Part shown: positions 56,893 to 64,000 of the stretch, piece after piece
How positions within the stretch are numbered: position 1 is the stretch's first letter
Layout: each line of letters opens with the position of its first letter
Assembly (NCBI GenBank): GCA_024643545.1
Contig: JAHEMR010000004.1
Location: 186,001 to 250,000 of the forward strand
Source of the DNA: Crocinitomicaceae bacterium
GTDB lineage: Bacteria > Bacteroidota > Bacteroidia > Flavobacteriales_D > Crocinitomicaceae
Length of the DNA stretch: 64,000 nucleotides
Direction: 5' to 3'
The notes under the pieces: generated by a model
What the model was told of the DNA's origin: nothing
Seen by the model: the letters and a program-made list of their open reading frames with translations, nothing else
Database searches by the model: none
Made by a program: the position numbers and the translations under genes

Positions 56893-57997
56893 TGTAATAA
56901 AGTTTTAACTCATCCATCAATTTAAGACTCGAACCAAATGTTTCATGCGAGTTATAAGCAGCTTTTATGTAGTCATTAAATGACTCTTTTGTAAAGTTTA
57001 ATTTTTTCAAAACGAAATCACTATCTTTTCTGAATAACTCAGCTGGATAAATTGGTTGATCAAGCTCAATCATCGCCTGCTTTTTGTTCATTTGACCTGA
57101 AAAAATCAAATTAGATAAATGTGCCTTTCTCTTATCCACCCTGAACTTTGATGGTAAAATATATCCTTGATAAAATCGAGTAAATACCGATTCATAATGT
57201 TTACCACCATAGTCAACCCAATTGAGCTCTCTTTGTATTATTTCCTTTACCGCATTCTTATTGTAAGTAAGTAAATTCAGTGGTTTCCAAACTTCAAACT
57301 TTTTAGTTCGTGCATAAATCCTGCGCAGAATCGGATGAATTAATGGATATTTTTTTAGTTTTAATTTTCCGAATTTCTTTTGAATGGAAAGTAAATTGCT
57401 TGAACTTTTAAATGTCCAAGCCTTTGGTAAGGTGTATTCAGTTACCACATTATCTCCACTCCAAATATGCTTTATGTTCTTTTCAGTTGCTATTCTATTC
57501 ACAACATTAGCGATTGCAATATCCGTCGCGGCCTCTATATCAATGACATTGGCTTTAAAATATGCCAATTGAATATCCTTAAATTCTGTCCAATCGATTA
57601 CATACGTGAAGAGATCAAATCCTAATTTCTGGATGATATTTTGAATGTTTTTGACAGCCAACTCAGAGTTCCAACCGTTATCGAAATGCACGCAAAGCAT
57701 GCGTAAACCTGCTTCTTTAGCCAAGTAAGCTAAATAAGTAGAGTCTACCCCACCACTTACCCCTAAAATACAATCATATTTTTTGCCTTTACCGTCGGCT
57801 TTTATTTGATTGATTATTTCTTGGTATCTGGTAATACCAGCTTCTCCTTTTATTAGGAGTTCTTTTTCTGCCTGTAAATACTCATAATAGTAATTACAAA
57901 TTCCTTGTTCATCAAATGTTATATCTGGGTCTGCTATATTGTCCATAACAGATAAGCTACATTGTCGGTAATTTTGATCGTCTTTACTGAGTACCAT
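56876..57997 (-). CDS. N-acetyl sugar amidotransferase (WbpG/PseA-like)
   Basis: PP-loop YDCILGVSGGVDSTYLAYLAKEAGLRMLCVHFDNGWNSELAVKNI; adjacent HisF/HisH. Confidence 0.88.
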   Translation of the reverse strand: MVLSKDDQNYRQCSLSVMDNIADPDITFDEQGICNYYYEYLQAEKELLIKGEAGITRYQEIINQIKADGKGKKYDCILGVSGGVDSTYLAYLAKEAGLRMLCVHFDNGWNSELAVKNIQNIIQKLGFDLFTYVIDWTEFKDIQLAYFKANVIDIEAATDIAIANVVNRIATEKNIKHIWSGDNVVTEYTLPKAWTFKSSSNLLSIQKKFGKLKLKKYPLIHPILRRIYARTKKFEVWKPLNLLTYNKNAVKEIIQRELNWVDYGGKHYESVFTRFYQGYILPSKFRVDKRKAHLSNLIFSGQMNKKQAMIELDQPIYPAELFRKDSDFVLKKLNFTKESFNDYIKAAYNSHETFGSSLKLMDELKLYYSVYKF

Positions 57998-58746
57998 TAC
58001 GAATAAAAAAAATTACTAGGATAAGAAATCAAAACCGCATTGTGTGGCCTTTGATAGATAAAAATACTGCCTGCAGCCATCCCTGATGCCCCATTATTAG
58101 CAGCTTCTAAAAAGTCATCATTTTGACTAGCTCCTCCGGAAATAATCAATGGGATATTTACTTCCTTAACCATTTCTTTAAGAAAAACTTGATTGTAACC
58201 TGTGTAGGTGCCTTCTCGATTAATATCATTCAAAATGAGCTCACCAGCACCCATACTTTCGTAAAGTCTAGCCAATTCAGTGATGCTTTTGCTTGATTTG
58301 ATGCTGCCATTTTTGAAATAGGCATTTGTTTTCCCGAAAATGTTTTTCTTAAAATCAATACATACTGAAACGGACTGAGCACCATATATTTCTCCAATCT
58401 GTTTGATAAGCGTAATATTTTCATTTAAAACGGTATTCAAAACTATCTTTTCAATTCCTAAATGAAATATTTTTTGAGCAATCTCTATATTTCTAACACC
58501 TCCGCCATATGCTACAGGCATAAAGGCTTCAGAAACAATTTCTTCAATTAATTGGTAATCTGGTTCCATATTTTGATTTGAGCAGTCAATATCTAAAATC
58601 ATGAGCTCATCGACTTGCTTCTCATTGAAAATACGAACCGCGTTTATTGGATCACCTACATAACTCGGGTTTTTAAACTGCTTGGTCTTATACAAAGCAC
58701 CTTTGTGTAGCAATAAGACCGGAATGATGCGTGGTTGGAGAGGCAT
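57997..58746 (-). CDS. HisF-like imidazole glycerol phosphate synthase cyclase (surface-sugar paralog)
   Basis: RIIPVLLLHKGALYKTKQFKNPSYVGDPINAVRIFNEKQVDELMILDID; VAYGGGVRNIE; LIISGGASQNDDF. Confidence 0.9.
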   Translation of the reverse strand: MPLQPRIIPVLLLHKGALYKTKQFKNPSYVGDPINAVRIFNEKQVDELMILDIDCSNQNMEPDYQLIEEIVSEAFMPVAYGGGVRNIEIAQKIFHLGIEKIVLNTVLNENITLIKQIGEIYGAQSVSVCIDFKKNIFGKTNAYFKNGSIKSSKSITELARLYESMGAGELILNDINREGTYTGYNQVFLKEMVKEVNIPLIISGGASQNDDFLEAANNGASGMAAGSIFIYQRPHNAVLISYPSNFFYS

Positions 58747-59354
58747 TAGATTGTTACGAAATTTTTAAGGAGTTCCATTCCAAACTGATGACTCTTTTCT
58801 GGGTGAAATTGGAGTCCAAAGATGTTTTCATGTTGAATTCCGGAAACAAAGTCATGTCCATAATTTGTTATTCCAAGAACATCTTCATACTTATTGCAAC
58901 TAACGTAATAGGAATGAACAAAATAATATCGTGGCTTGTCCGAGATACCTTGAAGTAATTTGGACGGATGTTTCCAGGAAACTTCATTCCAACCCATATG
59001 AGGGATTTTTAATGTAGCGTCTGGTAGATCAAATTTCTTTGTTTGCGCATCAACTAATCCTAAACCATTTACATTTCCTTCCTCACTAAAATTTGTAAGT
59101 AGTTGCATACCTAAGCAAATTCCAAGTATTGGTTTTTGTTTTATTATTGCATGCTCTTTAATAATAGTAGCAATTCCCGAATTTTCTAATTGCTGCATGC
59201 CATGAGAGAAATGACCTACACCAGGTAATATCAAACGATCCGCAGATTTTAAAACACTTAAATCATCGGTGATAATTGAATCATGTCCTAAAAAAGAAAG
59301 CATGTTCTTAATCGATTTAGGATTTCCTAGATTGTAATTTATGATGGATGTCAA
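58746..59354 (-). CDS. HisH-like glutamine amidotransferase subunit (surface-sugar paralog)
   Basis: LILPGVGHFSHGMQQL; PILGICLGMQLLTNFSEEG; GLQFHPEKSHQFG. Confidence 0.92.
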   Translation of the reverse strand: MTSIINYNLGNPKSIKNMLSFLGHDSIITDDLSVLKSADRLILPGVGHFSHGMQQLENSGIATIIKEHAIIKQKPILGICLGMQLLTNFSEEGNVNGLGLVDAQTKKFDLPDATLKIPHMGWNEVSWKHPSKLLQGISDKPRYYFVHSYYVSCNKYEDVLGITNYGHDFVSGIQHENIFGLQFHPEKSHQFGMELLKNFVTI

Positions 59355-59998
59355 ATTTTTAAGTATTTTTTGCGGTATAATTCAAATCGATTTGACTCCA
59401 AATAACCATTGAATTTGGGCTCCAATTCATATCGATTACATTTAGATTGGTCTAAATCTTTGATTTTAATTGCGGGTAAACCACCTATGATACAATGACC
59501 ATCTGGGAAGGATTTTGTAACTACTGCGCCAGCTCCAACAATAGTAAAATCTCCTAATGTAACACCAGGCATTATTTTACAACCAGCTCCTAGCCAACAA
59601 TACTTGCCAATTTTAACCTTAGCCTCAATATGCTTTCTAGAATCATATACATCATGATTTGCACTCACTATTACCACGTTCGGTGCAATTTGTGTATAAT
59701 CTCCTATTTCAATTCCTCCTATTCCTTGTATATAGCATCCACCCATAATTCCAGGATATGCATCTACCCCAACAAGGATATTCTCTGGACAAACAATCCT
59801 ACTTGTATAATGCACTGGCCAATAAGCGTTTCTATTACCTCCGATGTTTAATACTTTTTGAATAAACCAAAAATCAAAATTTATTGAACATTGATAATTC
59901 CTTGTTTGATATATGAATTTAAAAAAAGGCAAGTATTTAACTAAGAACATTTTCGCGCTCCATATTGGATTTAAAAGTATGAATTTCAATTTTTTCAT
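59351..59998 (-). CDS. Left-handed beta-helix acyltransferase
   Basis: Hexapeptide repeats IGDYTQIAPNVVIVSANHDVYDSR, KIGKYCWLGAGCKIMPGVTLGDFTIVGAGAVVTKSFPDG. Confidence 0.9.
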   Translation of the reverse strand: MKKLKFILLNPIWSAKMFLVKYLPFFKFIYQTRNYQCSINFDFWFIQKVLNIGGNRNAYWPVHYTSRIVCPENILVGVDAYPGIMGGCYIQGIGGIEIGDYTQIAPNVVIVSANHDVYDSRKHIEAKVKIGKYCWLGAGCKIMPGVTLGDFTIVGAGAVVTKSFPDGHCIIGGLPAIKIKDLDQSKCNRYELEPKFNGYLESNRFELYRKKYLKI

Positions 59999-60002
59999 TG
60001 AG

Positions 60003-61283
60003 TTACTTCCATTTTACCTTATCGAAAATTAGGTGTCCGTTTGGACGATCATTCCAATTAGTACTAGTCACTATACTTGTAATTTCAAATAATGGGACAT
60101 CCATTAAAAAATCATATGATAAGGATACACTATCTTGGGTAATGGCAATTTGACCGAAATAATTTCCGGAACTCAAATTATTATTTTCAATTGTGAATTG
60201 AATGTTGTTATTGCCGGGAAAAATCGGCTTCTGGAAATTTTGATCATTACTATTTAAAGTAGAAATTATTTCACCGTTAGAATTAAAAATAATTATCAGA
60301 ACCTCAATACTTGATCTCGAAATTTTAGAAAATAGATCTAATCCAATAGTCACATCCTCACCACTTTTCAATTTAATAATATCAGAGGAATTTCCGTTTA
60401 TCGATAATTTTCTGATTTCAATATTAAAATCCACATTTTTTCTTCGATAATATTTTAATTCATCCCTTTTTCGATCGAGTCTAATTGCGTTTAATTGATA
60501 TTGTTTAACAGCATCAATCGTAGATATTAAATTTTGATGATTTCTTCCTGATTCTAGAATCAATGATTTATTCGTTAATTGAAGAATACTACCCATATTA
60601 TGACTCACAAACAACACAGTTCTTCCCTCACCTTTGCTAACCTCACCCATCTTGCCTAAACACTTCTTCTGAAATTCGGCGTCTCCAACAGCCAAGACTT
60701 CATCCACAATGAGTATTTCACTTTCCAGGTGAGCAGCTACTGCAAAAGCCAACCGCACATACATGCCTGATGAATAGCGCTTTACTGGCGTGTCAATGTA
60801 GCGTTCCACGCCAGAAAAGTCAATGATTTCATCTAGCTTGCGGTCAATTTCTCGTTTTCGCATGCCCAAAATGGCTCCATTTAAGTAGATGTTTTCACGG
60901 CCTGTAAGTTCAGGATGAAAACCAGTACCTACCTCTAATAAGCTGGCTACGCGACCTTTGATGTTTATTCTACCTGTTGTTGGCGTAGTAACTCTCGATA
61001 AAATTTTTAGTAAGGTACTTTTTCCTGCACCATTTCGTCCAATGATTCCAACGGCATCACCTTGATTTATTTCGAAGTTGATATCACGTAAACTATAGAC
61101 AATATCGCTTTCTCCACGGTTCGCACGATCATTCGTTTCACCAATTTTAAGGAATGGATCTTCTTGTTTTAATATCTTAGTCTTGAACCAACGTTCCATA
61201 TCACGGGACATAGTTCCTGTGCCAATCTCTCCGAGACGGTAGATTTTGGAGAGGTTTTCGACTTTGATGGCTGTGTTGCTCAT
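60003..61283 (-). CDS. wzt: Polysaccharide ABC transporter ATP-binding protein with C-terminal Wzt-like domain
   Basis: GIIGRNGAGKSTLLKILSRVTTPTTG; YSSGMYVRLAFAVAAHLESEILIVDEVLAVGD; extra ~170-aa beta-rich C-terminus. Confidence 0.92.
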   Translation of the reverse strand: MSNTAIKVENLSKIYRLGEIGTGTMSRDMERWFKTKILKQEDPFLKIGETNDRANRGESDIVYSLRDINFEINQGDAVGIIGRNGAGKSTLLKILSRVTTPTTGRINIKGRVASLLEVGTGFHPELTGRENIYLNGAILGMRKREIDRKLDEIIDFSGVERYIDTPVKRYSSGMYVRLAFAVAAHLESEILIVDEVLAVGDAEFQKKCLGKMGEVSKGEGRTVLFVSHNMGSILQLTNKSLILESGRNHQNLISTIDAVKQYQLNAIRLDRKRDELKYYRRKNVDFNIEIRKLSINGNSSDIIKLKSGEDVTIGLDLFSKISRSSIEVLIIIFNSNGEIISTLNSNDQNFQKPIFPGNNNIQFTIENNNLSSGNYFGQIAITQDSVSLSYDFLMDVPLFEITSIVTSTNWNDRPNGHLIFDKVKWK

Positions 61284-61323
61284 TTGTTTGTTTGCTAATG
61301 ACCCAATTTGCTAATTGGGGCAA
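61284..61323 (+). repeat. Short 8-bp-phased array directly before wzt start codon
   Basis: Plus strand TTGTTTGT TTGCTAAT GACCCAAT TTGCTAAT TGGGGCAA; sense (minus) ATTAGCAA ATTGGGTC ATTAGCAA ACAAACAA-ATG. Confidence 0.6.
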
Positions 61324-61335
61324 GTTCTCGAAATA

Positions 61336-62160
61336 CTAAACTGTATCTACGAACGTTTTCTCAGTTTTATTAAATATTACCACACCAATGATAACTGAAA
61401 CGATGGTTATAATCACTGAATAACCAAGTGTATTCATCGTTAATTCCCCCTCCCCTAAGAACCCATAACGAAAGGCCTCAATGATTCCTGTCATTGGATT
61501 CAGTTCGATGAGCCATTTATATTGTTCAGGAGCTGCGCTGAGAGGATAAATAACGGTGGTTGCATACATCATCAGCTGAACCCCAAAGGTGATTAAAAAA
61601 GCTAAGTCACGGTATTTTGTTGTCATTGCCGTAATGATAAGTCCAAGACCAAGGCCAAGTAATGCCATCAATAACACTAAAACTGGAAAAAGTAATATGT
61701 ATACGTTCATATGAAAATCCGCTCCAGTTAATCCGTAATAGGCAATCATCATAAAAAACAAGATCATTTGAACTGCGAAACGTACAAGGTTACTCACCAC
61801 AATACTCAGGGGCATAATTAAACGTGGGAAGTAAACTTTTCCGAAAATATTGGCATTGTCCCGAAATACCGTTGATGTTTTAGTTAAACAATCTGCAAAA
61901 TAATTCCATGCTGTAATACCAGCCATGTAAAACAGAGGTTGTGGAAGTCCGTCCGTACTCAGACCAGCCAAATTACCAAAAATAAACGTGAAGATAATGG
62001 TGGTAAACAATGGTTGAATAAAAAACCAAAGTGGACCTAAAATGGTTTGTTTGTAAAAGGATACAAAATCTCTTTTCACCAAAAGCCAAAGTAAATCACG
62101 GTAACGCCAAACGTCTTTTAAGTGCAGTTCAAATAGGGAGTTTTGAGGCTCGATTACCAA
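61336..62160 (-). CDS. wzm: Polysaccharide ABC transporter permease
   Basis: LLVKRDFVSFYKQTILGPLWFFIQPLFTTIIFTFIFG; LNPMTGIIEAFRYGFLG. Confidence 0.94.
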   Translation of the reverse strand: MVIEPQNSLFELHLKDVWRYRDLLWLLVKRDFVSFYKQTILGPLWFFIQPLFTTIIFTFIFGNLAGLSTDGLPQPLFYMAGITAWNYFADCLTKTSTVFRDNANIFGKVYFPRLIMPLSIVVSNLVRFAVQMILFFMMIAYYGLTGADFHMNVYILLFPVLVLLMALLGLGLGLIITAMTTKYRDLAFLITFGVQLMMYATTVIYPLSAAPEQYKWLIELNPMTGIIEAFRYGFLGEGELTMNTLGYSVIITIVSVIIGVVIFNKTEKTFVDTV

Positions 62161-62279
62161 ATCCCATTCACGTGATACTGTTGTTTCGTCCTTTGTTTTT
62201 ATATTTCTAATTATTATTTGATGTAAAATTTGTTTGAATTATTTTATTCTAACTTTGATAGTATAGGGATGAATATAAA

Positions 62280-63131
62280 TTATCTTTGAATTCGATTTTT
62301 TGCTCTAAATCTGAAAAATACAATCACCAACACAAGCAAGTAAGCTGCTTCCAAAGACCAAAATAACATAGGAAACGTACTTAAGCGGTACATACGTAAG
62401 CAAATGGTATCTGCGTATTTCTTTCCGTTAAAAAATTTACTTAAAAAATAATACGGTTTTACAATTCCACCCCATTTATCCCAATTTGTGTAACGAACAT
62501 CGTCGAATTTATAGCGTTTGTTAAACTCTTCGGGCATTTGATTTTTATAGTTATCATAATGCTTCGCTACTTCTTTTACTGAAGCCCAATCACCATTCTT
62601 TTCGCGGATAATCAACTTGAAAAGAGGATCAACAAAGACCCATTTCTGGAGGGTTTTAGAATAATATTCAATGATAATATGCCCGCCATAACCATATCCA
62701 AGGGTTTTCAATTGCCCGATGCGCACATCTAGCCCCTGCAATTGCAATGTTCTCGCCAAAACTTTGGAATAGCCACCACATGCTCCTGAACCATACATTA
62801 AGTCTATATCCACCGACTGAAAAACTGTTTGCTTCCAACTGTGTATTTCTTCGTCGCGAAAAAGTTCGTGCCTGCTTTGCATGATGTCATTGATGGAAAC
62901 CATTGCCTCTTTGACGATACTTGTATCACTTTTGTTTTCGGCATGCATACGGGTCGTATGTCCAATATTTCGATAAAGGTTATTTTCGTGCTGCCATTCA
63001 ATGAGGATGTAAACTAACAAGACGAAAAAGAACATATGGGCTAACTTCAGCCTTGGAGTTGATATACAGGCTTTTAGAAAAGCCCAGAGCTGCATTCGTT
63101 GTTCAATAAGGATTTTTCGGAGAGAATTCAT
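62280..63131 (-). CDS. Membrane-anchored transglutaminase-like cysteine protease-fold protein
   Basis: Two terminal TM helices; GSGACGGYSKVLARTLQLQGLDVRIG (Cys), GGHIIIEYY (His), WVFVDPLF (Asp). Confidence 0.68.
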   Translation of the reverse strand: MNSLRKILIEQRMQLWAFLKACISTPRLKLAHMFFFVLLVYILIEWQHENNLYRNIGHTTRMHAENKSDTSIVKEAMVSINDIMQSRHELFRDEEIHSWKQTVFQSVDIDLMYGSGACGGYSKVLARTLQLQGLDVRIGQLKTLGYGYGGHIIIEYYSKTLQKWVFVDPLFKLIIREKNGDWASVKEVAKHYDNYKNQMPEEFNKRYKFDDVRYTNWDKWGGIVKPYYFLSKFFNGKKYADTICLRMYRLSTFPMLFWSLEAAYLLVLVIVFFRFRAKNRIQR

Positions 63132-63274
63132 GCGGCAAAATTACTTTTTTTAGACGTTTTGCCCTTCTAATTGGTTGCTAATTGGTTTCATTTTTTATTG
63201 GTTATATTTTGAATTGGGTGATGAATTATGTCTTATTGAATGTAAATTGGAAGAAACATAAGCGAATGCGATCT

Positions 63275-64000
63275 TTAACTTAATTGTTGCACGTACCAAT
63301 CATAAGTTTGTTTAATTCCTTCCTCTAAATCTATTGTGGCTTTCCAACCCAAGTTATTCATCTTGGATACATCCATCCATTTGCGAGGTGTTCCATCTGG
63401 CTTTGAATCATCCCAAACAATTATACCCTTGTGATTAGTCACCGTTTGTATCATTTTCGCAAGATCTTTTATCGTAATGTCTGAACCAGTCCCAACATTA
63501 TAAAGATTCTCTGGCAACTTATTTTGCACTGCAAAAATTACAGCTTGTGCAAGGTCGTCTACGTGTAAAAACTCACGCATGGGACTTCCGGAACCCCATA
63601 GCGTAACAGGAGCATGATGGTTGTCCTTTGCCTCGTGAAACTTACGAATCATCGCAGGCAATACATGTGAACTCATTAAATCAAAATTATCATTTGGACC
63701 ATATAGGTTCGTTGGCATCAGGGAAACGAAATCCTTGTTAAATTCTTTTCGAATAGCTTCACATGCCTTCACGCCAGAGATTTTAGCAATCGCATACCAT
63801 TCGTTTGTAGGCTCCAGTGACGCCGTAAGTAAATATTCTTCCTTCAAAGGTTGAGGTGCATTTTTAGGGTAAATACACGAACTACCTAAAAAGATGAATT
63901 TCTGAACATCATGGCGATGAGCAGCATCAATCAAATTGTTTTGAATCTGCATGTTTTCCATCAGGAAAGCATATGGATACGTGTCGTTTGCTAAGATCCC
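63275..64000 (-). CDS. fcl: GDP-L-fucose synthase (N-terminus beyond window)
   Basis: FLGSSCIYPKNAPQPLKEEYLLTASLEPTNEWYAIAKISGVKACEA; NLYGPNDNFD; SGSPMREFLHVDDLA; frame open to window end. Confidence 0.94.
   Translation of the reverse strand, partial: GILANDTYPYAFLMENMQIQNNLIDAAHRHDVQKFIFLGSSCIYPKNAPQPLKEEYLLTASLEPTNEWYAIAKISGVKACEAIRKEFNKDFVSLMPTNLYGPNDNFDLMSSHVLPAMIRKFHEAKDNHHAPVTLWGSGSPMREFLHVDDLAQAVIFAVQNKLPENLYNVGTGSDITIKDLAKMIQTVTNHKGIIVWDDSKPDGTPRKWMDVSKMNNLGWKATIDLEEGIKQTYDWYVQQLS

Noticed and set aside
63165-63215. CTAATTGGTTGCTAATTGG repeat upstream of the transglutaminase-like gene
   Set aside because: Resembles the array family but spacing is 11 bp and only two copies are clear, so not counted as an 8-bp array.

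Overview
The window is a contiguous chromosomal segment of a Bacteroidota bacterium, probably Flavobacteriales-like. That assignment is inferred from gene content, TAnnTTTG-type promoter boxes, and families such as DUF3078, DUF2141, DUF4139, bshB1 and a long PurF. Positions 1-35 kb are mostly housekeeping or ordinary genes: mtnA (partial), truA, fabD, coaE, pruA, recF, gcvP, bshB1, a TonB/HMA metal locus, purF and kdtA. Positions 35.7-64 kb hold a large, mostly minus-strand capsule/O-antigen-type locus: wzc, wza, a WecA-like transferase, a Kelch-TM protein, pgi, glycosyltransferases, carbamoyltransferase, asnB, a Wzy-like polymerase, a WbpG-HisF-HisH trio, wzt/wzm, a transglutaminase-like protein and fcl (partial). 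I found no rRNA, tRNA, CRISPR array or transposase. The most unusual signal is a family of intergenic arrays built from strictly 8-bp-phased units (consensus TAATGTGC, variants TAGTTATC, TAGTTTGC). They have a fixed polarity relative to genes: TAATGTGC in the sense direction after stop codons, GCACATTA before start codons. Several begin exactly on the stop codon of the upstream gene. The largest pair of opposing arrays flanks a frameshifted four-helix-bundle (S23/IVP-like) gene, a layout like 23S rRNA intervening sequences but outside rRNA. A 7-bp-phased array before asnB and a candidate structured RNA near 2.9-3.1 kb are also reported. No computation was run; domain and family calls come from reading the translations.
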